Source of the DNA: Spirodela intermedia
Lineage: Eukaryota; Streptophyta; Magnoliopsida; Alismatales; Araceae
Reading direction: 5' to 3'
NCBI GenBank assembly: GCA_902729315.2
Contig: LR746270.1
Span: forward strand, 2,784,501 to 2,848,500
Length of the DNA stretch: 64,000 nucleotides
Shown: piece after piece, positions 46,615 to 58,632 of the stretch
Layout: each line of letters opens with the position of its first letter
Numbering within the stretch: position 1 is the stretch's first letter
The notes under the pieces: generated by a model
Database searches by the model: none
Seen by the model: the letters and a program-made list of their open reading frames with translations, nothing else
What the model was told of the DNA's origin: nothing
Program-made: the position numbers and the translations under genes

Positions 46615-47060
46615 GGGCAATAAGAAATCGTGACAATTCTGATGCACCATAACAGTAGTAAAAACAGCCATCTAAGAGGTATGAGGTAGTAAATTTCTCT
46701 CTATTTCAAAGCCTCAATTGCTACCAATGAAGAAATTGAGACTTAGGGGAAAATTATTTTGAGGTATTAAAACACTGATCTAATGGACTAAATCCCCACA
46801 AATTTGGAAAACGTGTTTACCAGTGCACTGTCTCTCAGATTGTGATGAACAAGGATCTTTGAAAGATGCCCCACCTACTCAAGCAGCATTCATAAAGAAT
46901 AGGCATAAAGGATGTACCAATTATCAAGTAGTGGCCAGCTGACGTCAGAATAACTTTTTTGATTATATGACAAATTTGCTAACTACTCTTTTTATCTGCT
47001 TCCCACATACGATGAATTTATTTCGAATAGAAATTAATCCAAAAATAATCAATGGTTTTA
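46615..47060. repeat. Segmental duplication block, copy 2
   Basis: Counterpart of 35035-35480 at an offset of about 11.58 kb. The palindrome CTGACGTCAG (46939-46948) is retained although the surrounding sequence has changed. Confidence 0.8.
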
Positions 47061-47079
47061 ACAACTACCATCAGTTAAA

Positions 47080-48140
47080 GGTAAATTGGAATAAGTGAGT
47101 ATCATAGTTTAGTAATTTACAACACGGTAAACATCTGGTCTTAAGAAACTAGGTTCGTTGTAACATCGTTTAAACTGTTTATCCCTTAGATTGAGAAACT
47201 AATTTTCCTTGTTCAAATTAATATAATTTTACTGTCACCACATTGTTTCTATGGGGAGTACAATTGCCAAACTAAATCTTCTGCTCGAGCCCCTGAACTA
47301 TATTCCGTTGAGAGTGCAGTTCACTGGTAAATCCACTTTCCTTTTTCCCTTGGATAGTAAGTCATCCACGGCGCTGCTTACACAATCTTATATTAATGTC
47401 GACGTTCTCCAGGACAGAATAGCGATGACTCGCGCTCGTCAACATTTAGATGGCCAGTCCGGACATCATTTTTTCTTCTTTCCTTCTGCTGAAGACAGCT
47501 TCCCGACCCAAGAACCGACAGAACAGAGCCTTGAGACGTTATGGCTAAAATTACAATGTGGCCTTCTCTTTCCTTTGTTGTCAAGCAATACCCTTGGTCA
47601 TGACCTCACCAACTGCGTTGGAATATAGGCATTCTTCTAAGCGAGTTCGTTAGAAAGGTCCATTCCTAACTCTCTTCATTCAGAATTGTGTTTAAAAATT
47701 TGTCTATCCGCATCTCGGTTTTCCTCCGGAGTACCGAGTGAAAAATGAGAAATGCAGTCGGACGGAGGAAGCGATATACAGTAGACGATTTAAAGAAGTC
47801 CCCGGTTCTGCCTTGTGGGACGCGGTAACACGGCAAGAGATCTTCTGACTCAGTCAATGACTTTACCGTACCGAATAAACTTTAGTTGTTCCGTCGTAGC
47901 ATATTTTTGTTCCTTATTCTGAACCGGATTGTAAACTTGAAGCCCATACAAGAAATTCGTTAAAATCAGGGACGTTCACTGGCTAAGGTTCTCGTTGTTG
48001 ACGACGCCTTCCGCGTTGCTGGGGGGGAAGATGGGATAGACAAAAAATAAGAGCTCAGAAGAAGGTGAGCCTGATATCAAGTGTCGTGATTTCGTGCGAG
48101 ATCTGTGATCATCGTTGTGTTCGGAAGGGTACAGGCAATA
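47080..48140 (+). repeat. Cystatin-associated cassette, copy 1 (cystatin part deleted)
   Basis: Aligns with 50080-51680 and 61010-62430 up to about 47965 and again from there on. The segment that carries the cystatin fragment in the other two copies (about 400-500 bp) is missing here. The 125-codon frame at 47251-47628 lies in the shared part, is not open in the other copies and looks non-coding. Confidence 0.75.
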
Positions 48141-48675
48141 CTCATGCATACCAACCTTTTCCGTTGTGAATTAGAGAAAACGGTCCAGCCGGAATCTTTT
48201 TGGACGATCGTCTAGAAAATACAGTCTAAGCTGATCCAAAGGACTTAAGGCTCCGTTTAATCGTAAAGTTGGGTTTGTGTCTTTCGGAACATATGCAGTA
48301 TTCACATTTCCTGTAAAACCCTTCTTTTGCGGTACCATAGTCGACGGTACTCGTGAAGAACTCTGAGGAATCCAACACACATACTTTTAAATTAGGCTAT
48401 CCGCGGATTTTGTAGACAGACTAAACTCATTTGGTTCCTTTCCTCTAACCCTTTAACAACATTAAATACCGATCGGACTTCGAATTCCTACATATAATAT
48501 CCGGTTGGGCCTTGTCGTTGTCCAGCCAGGCCAAGTCGTCAGGCATCCTGGTTCAAACTTTGAGCGATTTCCAGATTTCAGGACGTCGAGACAGACAGTC
48601 TATTGACCAAACGAGTAGTTACCCGGGTTTCATTTTAGGCGGTCATTTAGAAGGCAAAATAGTGCAAAGAATGGA

Positions 48676-48679
48676 AAGA

Positions 48680-48772
<93 letters not shown>
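48676..48772. repeat. (GA)n microsatellite
   Basis: Long, almost uninterrupted run about 405 bp from the stop codon of the cystatin at 49177; equivalent in position to 37685-37741. Confidence 0.97.
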
Positions 48773-48774
<2 letters not shown>

Positions 48775-49176
48775 TAGAGATAAAGAAAGAGAGAGAGAGT
48801 GAGAGGAAGATGGACGAGCTGTGGAGAATGGTGGATCAGGTATATGCCTAACCGTCTTTCTATAAAGTTCTAACGTTCATTAAATTTCTGTTGCAAACTT
48901 TAGGTTATTATGGCCGGAAATCACATTCTTCAAACTTTGATGAGTTAAAATAATAATGAGCTGTTACCGCCAGTATGCTAGAAAGTTTATCCCACGTCCT
49001 ATTGTTCCGACACAGGTTGGATGCGCATTTTCTCATGAAGTCCGGCAGTAATATAGATGATGTTACGCCCTTTAATAGGTTTGGTATGACTCATAAATAA
49101 TCACTCAGGGATTTTACTTATTCACCTGACAAATTACTTCACAATTAATAAGCCATTTATCAGCAGCAAGAAGAAC

Positions 49177-49554
49177 CTAGCCGATGAGATTGAAGGCTGC
49201 GAGATCAGGGAACTTTTTCCAATCCTTCTCGCACACAACGGCCAAGTAGAGGTCTTCCGCACGTCCCTTACCCTGGGCGCCAATCACCAGCCGGTAGTTC
49301 ACCCCCTTCCACACCACCTCTTGCTGCCCACCGAGGACGCGGGTCAAGACCAGCCTGTCACCAGAATCTCTATTGTGCCGCCTCACGGCGAACTCGGCGA
49401 GATCCTGGATCTGGGCATCCTGGGGTTCATCGATAGGCTCGTAGTTGCCCTGGGATCCCAGCTTGCGTGAGGCCGCTGTGCCCCCGTGTGGGAGGATTAG
49501 AAGAATGGCCACTAGCAGGGGAAGGAGAAGAGCATTTTGAGAGTGAGTTGTCAT
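49177..49554 (-). CDS. Phytocystatin B (125 aa, intronless, secreted)
   Basis: Seen: a signal peptide (MTTHSQNALLLPLLVAILLI, cleavage near residue 27), NYEPIDEPQDAQIQ, the helix DLAEFAVRRHNRDSG (51-65), the first hairpin GGQQEVVWKGVNYRLVIGA (75-93), EDLYLAVVCEKDWKKFPDL with Trp112, and an AFNLIG end. Known: as for other phytocystatins, an inhibitor of papain-like proteases, probably apoplastic or vacuolar given the signal peptide. Odd: the first-hairpin loop has one residue more than paralogue C, so QXVXG becomes QEVVWKG, and a Cys (109) replaces Tyr in VVYEK. TATA (TATATA, 49634-49639) lies 80 nt upstream. It sits in a block about 11.17 kb from cystatin A and 10.94 kb from C. Confidence 0.93.
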   Translation of the reverse strand: MTTHSQNALLLPLLVAILLILPHGGTAASRKLGSQGNYEPIDEPQDAQIQDLAEFAVRRHNRDSGDRLVLTRVLGGQQEVVWKGVNYRLVIGAQGKGRAEDLYLAVVCEKDWKKFPDLAAFNLIG

Positions 49555-49633
49555 GGTTACTCTTTTCCTCTCTTTTCACGTGTGTAGAGAAAGGCAGATG
49601 ATCTTGTGAGGAGGAGATGGAGGGGCCATTCTG

Positions 49634-49639
49634 TATATA
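49634..49639 (-). promoter_or_regulatory. TATA box of cystatin B
   Basis: TATATA on the minus strand, 80 nt before the ATG, within a GGGAGA..ATAATGG context shared with cystatin C. Confidence 0.7.
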
Positions 49640-51078
49640 ATGGGAGAGAGTCAACGTACCGGCCAAGGGTCGGGACCGTGTACAACAGGAGGAGGCGCAC
49701 AGAGTCTTTGACCGATTGATGTGTTACTACTGTACACGTAGCCTAGGCAAAACTAATAATAATATTAAATGGTTCATCCGCCGACGGATAGCCTCCGCGC
49801 TAACTTCTCGTTCGGGAATGTTTAAATCAACCTGGTATTGGAGACTCGATTCTTAAACTGAAAAACTGGTCTTTGCGGGAGAGGTGCCGCAGTCGGCAGT
49901 CTTGGACCCGTCGTTTACAAAAATATAGCACTCATAAAATATTCATACAATATTGAGAAATATTGTCAGCGGGGTTCCCCGTACCGCGTGAAAAATGTCT
50001 TCTGCGATTTCTGACTGGCACCCGCTGTATAAATCCGAAATGAATTATCTCAATACTTCAGTAAAGTATCAGCTAAAATTAAATTATTAGGAGAGTTTCA
50101 CAGTTTAGTTACTTTAAATGACAGTCAGCATTCGGTTGCAAGAAACTTGATGTCGTATAACATCATTTACACTATTTATCACGTAGCCAGAGTCATTTGT
50201 TCTCCTTGCTAAAATTAATATAAATTTTACTGTCACCCCATTTTTATATGACATGCAGAATTGCCGGAAAAAATCTTCTCCCCAGTCCGTCTCTCCTGTA
50301 TTCCTTGTTAGGTTGACTTTTGCTTTATCTGGGATACAGAGTCGTCCGCGGCGCGGCTTACCCAGACTCACATTAATGTCAACGTTCTATATGACAGAAT
50401 GGCGACGACTCACGTTCACCATGATTTACATGACAGAGACGGACATCATTTTCTTTTTTTTTTCTTTTTTTTTGCTATAGACAGCTGCCCGACCCATCAA
50501 CCGGCAAAGCAGAGCCTTTACACATCATGGCTACGCTTACAACGCGACCTTCTTTTTCCGGTCGTCAACTCATACCCTTGGTCATGACCTCGCCGACTGC
50601 GTTGGAATACAGACATTCTTCTAAGCGACTTTGTTAAAAAAGCTCCGTTATTAACTCTCATTATTCAGAGAGGTGTTGAGAAATGTGCATATCCGTATCT
50701 TGGTATTCCTGCAGACGTAGCGAGTGAAAAATGAGAAAGGGAGAACAATTTGGACGAACGAAGCGATATAGCGTAAGCAATTTAAAGAAGCCCCCGTTTC
50801 TGCCTTGTTGGCACGCGGTAACACGGCCAGAGATCTTCTGCCCAGTCAATGACTCTTCCTCATCGAACAGACTTCCATCGTTCTGTCATAGTATATTTTT
50901 CTTCCTTATCCCGAATAGGAATGTAAACTTGAAGCCCAAAATAGAAATTCCTTAAAATATCATATCCAGAACTACGGCGCGGTGTTGAAACCGTTTGCTT
51001 GGTCAAGTCCAGGTGATATTTAGTTTCGGCGAAGTCGTTGCTATGCCTATACCGAACACCGAACAAATCGAGGATCAT

Positions 51079-51100
51079 ACGCGGAGGTGAAACTCCGCGT
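51079..51100. repeat. Conserved hairpin, copy 2
   Basis: ACGCGGAG, loop GTGAAA, CTCCGCGT, preceded by GAGGATCAT as at 39740. It is deleted from the copy at 61930. Confidence 0.7.
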
Positions 51101-51190
51101 GCATGTGCCGCCGCTTTCGCCGGAGTCCTCCGCCGAGCTTGAGACTAGTTAAGTAAAATCTCTATGTGCTGAGTTTCCCTGCTAACGGAA

Positions 51191-51339
51191 ACAAATGGAA
51201 CCGGTGGGAGCCGGGGGCACAACTGACTGGTCATCGACGCGACGGAGGATAAGGATGTGGAGGACACGCGTTCCCGTAGCATACGTGAAGCCTAGCAAGA
51301 GACTCGGGAAAACTCACAGCGTTTGAACTTGTCGTGTAA
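51191..51339 (+). pseudogene. Orphan C-terminal cystatin fragment, frameshifted
   Basis: Nucleotide counterpart of 61984-62121: VIDATEDKDVED-type sequence followed, in another frame, by VPVAYVKPSKRL, then remains of the AFELIV end and TAA at 51337. At least two frameshifts break it. Neither the helix nor the QXVXG hairpin is found upstream. Confidence 0.8.
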
Positions 51340-51649
51340 CGTCTTAATCAGCAGAGCCTGGGTCCGCGGCCTAGGCTAGGAAGAAGGATTTGGCTCGAGG
51401 GCACCAAGCCAGTTTCCTGCCTGGTTCCCCAGGTTGTCCCTAGGTTTCACTCATGTAACGAAATGCCAAATCAGGTGTACTACAAATCAGGAACTCCCAC
51501 TGGCTAAGGATCTCATGGCTGACAAAGCCATCTGTGTTGTGGGCGGGGGAAGATCGGGTGGACGGAGAATAGGTGCTGCAGAGTAAGGTGAGATTGATAT
51601 AAGTATTGTGATGGTGTGGGATACCAGTCATCACCAATGTTTTAGGAAG

Positions 51650-52210
51650 GGTACAGGCATGCAGCATTGCCACGGAAGATGACCAAAGTCTGGTTTTAAT
51701 GCATAAACTCCAATGTTGGAGAAGAAACCAATCCCTTAATTCATAGAAACCTTAAGCCCTTGAATCCATATTGGGGAGCAATCCTGAATCTGGAAGATTT
51801 AAAATAGAACCTTTGAATCCATAAGGGTTATTTAATCCACAAGGGGTATCTCAACCATGTGAGATAAACCCAAAAATGTCGAACTGAATGAGTAGGGGTT
51901 ATATTATAGGGATTTTATAAAGGCTTGGAAACAGATGTTGATAAAATAAAATAAAATCTAGAAAACTAAAATAGACTGTAAAGAGAATCGAAAGAGAGTA
52001 TGTAATAAACATGAAAAAAAATCGGAAACTGAAAAGAACAAACAAATTCATAATGATTGGTCTAAGCTTGAATAAGTTATAGAAACTGTTTGCATGAATG
52101 ATGCTATTTCATGAACCTGAATGAAGCCCTAACTATGAAAAATACAAGTATGATTCTCAGGTAAATCTACTCATATGTGGTCAACATAAAGGCTGCCCCT
52201 ATATAAAAGT
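51650..52210. repeat. Duplicated block resembling the gypsy LTR, copy 1
   Basis: Aligns with 62930-63497 at high identity and more weakly with 44400-44900 (shared order of TTTGAATCCATAAGGG-like, ATGAGTAGGGGTT-like and TATA-rich AGGCTTGG-like blocks). It is probably an old LTR of the same gypsy family carried along in the segmental duplication; its ends were not resolved. Confidence 0.5.
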
Positions 52211-52573
52211 TGAAATTAATTTAGCAGTTGAAATTAGATTCATAGTACTGTGATTAAGCTGCCAAGAATGCTTTTATCTTAAATTAAAATGTCAGACACA
52301 TGTGATGTGTTTTCAGGAATAAACATCATATGATTGTCTATTGAGGTTATTTATTAATTGTGATAGTGAAATAAACAGGCATATGACCTGATTTTGTAAT
52401 GATACAACATCTGTACAACACGGAAGTTGTACAAAACTTTTCACAAAGCATAAAAGTACAACCACACTTTCATGATGCATTAAAAAATCACACACGGAGG
52501 TTTCTTGACTTGGTGGAAGATGAGCATTGTGTGACTTGGTGGAAATAAAGGAATTATGAAAGATGTGGTCACT

Positions 52574-53006
52574 TGCTGGCTGGTGTCACCCACTCCACTG
52601 ACCCACAAGGGAAAAGGGTGGCCCGGTTGGTTTCCCTAACTATTTACTGTAATAGGAGTGATGTAGGCTATTAGAGAACTCACTTGCATCATGTGTGGAT
52701 GGGTCCTACTTTTTTAGAGCCCAATAAATGAAGTTTTGATGTATTCCTATCCCATTAAATTAGTGGCAAAGTATTATTCTTCTATTTGTCTTTCCTCTTC
52801 TCATTTCTATCTCTTGGCCTATTGTTGAATCTCTTGAGACTAAAGAGGCTGTCTTGATGGTTCTCTTGTGAACAACGACATTGTGGTCGGATATAGGTGA
52901 TCTGCATAATCTCTTGAGTGTTCTCTTCTTGTATTTGTGTTCCTTTGATATCTCTTGCATATATATAAGTCCATATTTACTTTCTCACATGCGTACCTCA
53001 TGTACA
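52574..53006 (+). repeat. 5' LTR of copia B
   Basis: Starts TGCTGGCTGGTGTCACCC and ends TGTACA, two bases before the primer site. A TATA-like CATATATATAAG lies near 52958. It aligns with the 3' LTR over its length. Confidence 0.8.
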
Positions 53007-55066
53007 AGTGGTATCAAAGTTATGTTCTGTGCGTTTGTACTTATTATGACTCATAGAATGTTGTCTTCTATTTGTATCTCATTTTAATATTGAAAAATTT
53101 ATTGATTCAAACAACTACAACTTATGACAGCAGAAGGTGAATAATCTATTCATCAAGAAGGATGTGTATGGAGCATTAGAAAGTAGTCAACATGACAACA
53201 TCAAAGCTGATGATTAAAAAAAGATAAAAATGAAGGCTGGTGGTATTATTCACCAATGCTTGTTGGATGGTGCAATGTATCACGCCTTCAGAATGTAAGA
53301 TCCTACTAATATAAGAAAGAAGTTGGTAAAATGGTATGTGGGAAAGATAGTGATGAACAATACTTTTTTGAAAGTTATTTGGGCTGCAAATGACATTAGG
53401 TACCATATTATTTGCCTCTATTGATTATTTTCATCACTTTTATGTTGAGTTATACATATTTTGGGATGTCTTATAGGAAGAGAGTAAAATGATATCTTGT
53501 TGATTTCTTTGCCCCCAATGTATGAGAACATTGTGAATAATTTGTTACATGGGTTTCAAATAGCAAGGCTCACTGGGATGATTAGTACCTTGATGGAGTT
53601 TGATCAGAAGTGATCTACAACTTATGATGTTCCTAGTGAAAGTTTATTTGTGAAGGGAGGACAAGAAAGAGATAGACTGAAGGAAAAAGGTGAGATGGGA
53701 GAGAGGAAGACTAGATCTAAATCACAGACAAGTTGATTAAAAACCAAAAATATCATAAGTGATGTGAGAAAGAGTATTACAAAAAGATTGTTCAAAGAAC
53801 CAGAATGGTAAGACAATATGAGTTGAATCTAGTTTGGTTAATGCCATAAAAACTTAGGATAGTGATGGTGAAAAAGTTCATTATGCCTTATTTGTAATTG
53901 AGGAGTTGATAAAAACATAGATTCTTGACTTTGATTGCTCTCATCATATGTGCCTATATGTTGACTAATTTGATTCTTACAAGAACACGATTGGAGTTGT
54001 TTCCATAGGGAACAATACTCCTTGGAAGGTGGTGGTGGGCATTGGTTTGGTGAATGAATCTTTAGTGGACTGGTTTAAGAGCTTAAAATGTATTAGCATT
54101 GAGCTAGAATTTGATCTCACTTGGTGTTCTAGAGTCAAATGGTTGTTACTTTAAATTTGAGAATAGGATCCTCAAGGTTAGTAAATGAGTGCTCATCATG
54201 ATGAAAGGGAGTCGTCTATGAATAAATATTTACAAACTTGATGGTAGCACTATTGTAGGTTAAGTTCATGTGATGACATCTGATTATACTATGACTGATG
54301 ACACTCAATTATAACACGAGATTAGGTCATATGAGTGAGAGAGGTATTCATAAATTATATGTACGTAGATTGTTACTTGTTGTGTAAGTATTATGTCAAG
54401 GAGAAATAGTACATGATGACATTTAAGGTGGTGAAGCATGAAATAGATGACATATTGCATTCTATTTATTCAAATGTATGTGGTTTGATTGATGTGATGT
54501 TGATGGGTAGAACTTGTTATTTTTTGATTTTTATTGATGATTTTTTACAGGAGGTCTGAGTGTTCTTCTTGAAGTATAAATCAAAGGTGTTCATGAAGTT
54601 TAAAACTTAGTGTAAGAAGGAGGAGAATCATAATGGAAGAAAGGTCAATGATATATAATTTAAATTTTTTTAAGTTGATCAATTTTTTGAAGAAGATGAG
54701 ATTCAACTTCATTATATAATGAAGAAGATTCTGCAACAAAAAGATATTGCTGAGTAGACGAATCACACAATTACTAAGAAAACATGATATTTGTAATTGA
54801 ATACTAATTTATCTAAAGAGTTTTAGGTACAAGTTGTAAACATGATAATTTATTTACTGAATAGAGTGTCAAATTCGATTTTAGAAGGGAAGGTGATGGA
54901 AGAGGTATGGATTGAGAATCTTGTTGACTATCTCATATTGTATATATTTGAATATTCAAGATATGTCCTTACACCTATTAATGAGAAATTGAAGCTTAAT
55001 CGAAAGTTGAAGAATTACATCTTCTTAGGCCATATTAATAATGTGAAGGGTATTGACTTTGGGACT

Positions 55067-56756
55067 TGACATGACTTAGTCGTTGTATAGTAAATCATGC
55101 AAATTTAAAATTTATAAAATTAGAAAATATGAATGTTTGAATATTTAGAAGTATTTTTGAATAAATATATCAATTATAATTCAATAAAACTTTCAAAATA
55201 GTGATAATTTTTCAAGTCAATCATAAAAATGTAATCTAGTATTTAATAATTATTTAAAATTGTTCTCAAAGAATACTATTTTCTATGAATTTTATATTAA
55301 AAAATGAAAAAAAAATATTTAAAATTCACGAATAAGGGAAATAAGGGTGCGAACATCAGGATGACATCAACGTTCGATGAATGTTAATCAAGCAAAATTA
55401 GAGTTACGTCTGACAATTCTTATATAAACGATTACAAATAATTTAATTGATCAAATTAAAATTTGTAAAAGTAAGAAGAATCTTAATTGAATGAAGTATA
55501 TCTTGGTAAATTTTAATTACATAAATTATCACTAAATGAAGCAAAAATTAAGTTGAAAGTAGGAACAAAGTTTCGGCATCGCGGCGGCGATGCGTCGGCG
55601 ATACACCATAATTCAAAACGTTCAAGAGGATTGTCGTGTAGTGTCTATGATCTCAAAGGCTCTCTTTAGACAAAGATGATGTGGACAATCTCTAGATCTC
55701 CTTGTGAAGTCTAGAGATCAATGAAATGAGTTGTCGAATTGTCTCTAGCGACTGTCACCTAGTAGAGTGGAAAAATAGTGACTTTGCAGCTCTTCGACGG
55801 CTGTCACTTGACAGAGAGGAGTTGGATAGAGATGGGGCGTGTGTCAGGGAGCTTTATCCTCAGGTCTACATAGCAAGAGAAGACTCTTTATCGCATCCAA
55901 TATGCTCTCAGGAGGTGGCAACTCATCTTTTGATAGATCATCCTCTTCCCGATGATAGCTTGTTCGTTGATTAATTAGAGATGCTTTACTCGATGGATTT
56001 ACGATTCTTTTATCGTGAATCATTTAGTAATTTTAGTAACAATATTCCACAAATCGTGTTGACGAGATCTTTGCTGATGATTCAACGATTCTGATGGCTT
56101 AATCTTTCACCGACTATATAAGAAAGTTGCGATAATCAGATAAAAAATATGAGTTTTGGTTCTAAGAAGATTCAAACTTGCATCGATTGCTTGTCTATAT
56201 GAGAGAGATTGACATAAATACTTTAATTCCCTTTACGTATTAAAATCATTGAATCTTTTTTGAGGAAAGTGTGATGCAAGTTTAGTCCCACATCACTTGT
56301 GCACCAAAGTTTTAGATGAATATGTAGTAATATTACATTTGCAAAAGTCTATTTCTCACACGTGTACGACTACTCCTTGCCCCACAGCCAATTGGCCACT
56401 AGTGAGGTAGAAGGGAAGTGACATACATGTGCCCCTATTGGTTCTAGCTCTCGAGCCCTTGCTTGCAGCTACTCCATGATTGCACTTCTGACCCGCTTGC
56501 AGGCCCAACTAGCCGGTGAGTCCCCTCTTATTTTGTTTTATTTTTATTTTTATTTCTTTTTCTTCATTTATCTCAAAAGTAAGATAATATAAATTATATA
56601 AATTCGTATAAAATTACATAATTACTCAAAAATTCATGTTAATCAATTGAAAACTACTTTTCACACTTTAACACAAATATAAGTCTATTTAGCATGATTT
56701 AAGGCTAAAACTATATTATTTACTAATTATTAACTCGTGATAATGAAAACTTATTA
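55067..56756. mobile_element. Solo LTR, family 1, copy B (1,690 bp, TSD GGACT), nested in copia B
   Basis: Starts TGACATGACT and ends ACTTATTA (the expected final CA has become TA). GGACT flanks it at 55062-55066 and 56757-56761. It aligns end to end with 7877-9509. The host copia frame stops at VKGIDFG before it and continues with LKSK..IVFNKDVIFDD directly after it, so insertion was clean. Compared with copy A almost all CpG sites have become TG or CA, consistent with long methylation and deamination. Confidence 0.93.
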
Positions 56757-58632
56757 GGACTTAAAAGTAAAGAAGATTGTTTTTAATAAGGATGTAATTT
56801 TTGATGACGATCACATGTTAAAGTCCTTATCTCAGGGGTAGATGATTTAGAAATCTAATGATACTTATATTGTGGACATAATGTGAGCAGAGGTGGAGAT
56901 AGTGAAGTGTTCACTTGATTTAGTTGGAGGTAGAGATCAAGTTGAACACTCATTAGATGTTTTTCTATTAGACAAGACATGTATGAGATGAGGTTTTTTG
57001 CTTATCTAGATGACTATATTACTTTCTCTTTATTTGTAATTAATGATGAGTCAAGGTCTTATTAGGAGGTGATTAGTTATCGTAAAAATAAAAATTAGAT
57101 GTAGGTGACGTCTAAGGAGTAAACATTTTTAGACAAGAACTACACATGAAACTTGGTTAATCTACTTATAGGAAAGTTACCCATTGGCTGCAGGTAGGTT
57201 TACAAAAAGGCTCTAGTAGTTGATTATGAATAGTCATAATACAAAGTAAGATTCATTGTACAAGGTTTTGCATAGAAGTAGGGAATCAATTATAATGAGA
57301 TCTTTTTTTTTGTTGTGAAACACACATTTATTTGGTGAGTATTAGTTATTGTTGTATATGAAGATATGGAGTTGAAGTAATTAGATGTGAAGACGGTGTT
57401 TCTTTATAGGGATTTAGAGAAGATTATTTACATATAATAACTTGAAGGCTTTGTTGTGTAGAGGTCGAAGCATCTTATCTATTGGTTGAGAAAGTCATTT
57501 TATGAGTTGAAATAGTCACTGAGATAGTGATATAAAAAATTTAACTCTTATATAAAGTAGATTGACTATATGAGGTATGAGTTTGTTTATCGTGTTTATA
57601 AGAAGAACTGTGATGATGATTTCAAAATTATTTTGATGTTTATATTTGATAATATACTTATTATTGTGAAAAATGTACATGAGATTGTAAGGTTGAAGAT
57701 ACTATGGAGTAGTAAATTTACATGAAGTATTTTGATGTGACAAAGAAGATCTTGAGTATAGAGATTTATAAAGATTGAGAGAGAGGTCAACTATGATTTA
57801 TTTAAAAGAATTATTTTTTGAAGGTGATGTATTAATTTGGCATAGGTAATGTTAAAATAGTTGATATTCCTCTAATAAATCATTTCAAGTTATCTATCTC
57901 TTAGTGTCGATAGTTGAGGCTGAGATTGTTGAGATGAAGTAAATTCTCTAAACTAGTTCACTCGACTTTCTCATATATGTCATGGTATGTACAAGGCTAG
58001 ATATTACTCATATAGTTAGGCATATGATCAAATTTATGAGCAATATGAGGAATAAGCATTGGAGCATAGTAAAGTAGATTCTTTGATATTTGAAGGGTTC
58101 ATTTGATTTGAAAATTTTCTTTAATAGAGAAAACTCTTTTTTTATCATTGATTTTGTTCCTGTAGAGTTTGCTAGAAATTTAAATCATCAAAGATCTACA
58201 ACAAACTATGTCTTCATTGTGACTAGTGGATATGTGAGTTGGAAGTCTATACTTCAATCTAATGTCGTATTGTTTATGATTGAGGCATAGTATATGGTGG
58301 CTATTGAGTAGCCAATGAGGCTTTATAGTTAAAGGAGTTGTTGAGTAAACTTGAGATCTTGTGACAATAAAAAATTAAGTCTGCTATGCACAATTGAAGC
58401 ACATTAATGTGCAATATCACAATATTAGTGAGTTGCTAAACTCTAAAGATCTCTCTAGAGAAGGTTCACAGAGAGGAGAAGGTCGCAAATGTTGACGAAG
58501 GTCGTCATGGTGGAGAAATTCAGATTGTCTAGATTTGATTCATATTGTAGGTATATTAGACCAGAAAGAGAACTTGCAATATAGACAAATGCCAACTTTG
58601 AGTGTAGCAGGGATGGTTGCTAAAGTAGAGTT

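Larger units (their letters stand above)
50080..51680 (+). repeat. Cystatin-associated cassette, copy 2
   Basis: Aligns over its length with 61010-62430 and in part with 47080-48140. It contains the hairpin at 51079-51100 and the cystatin fragment at 51191-51339. Frames inside are short and not conserved between copies. Confidence 0.8.

Noticed and set aside
47251-47628. 125-codon ORF in cassette copy 1
   Set aside because: The matching stretches at 50260-50620 and 61190-61560 are not open in the same frame, so coding function is not conserved.
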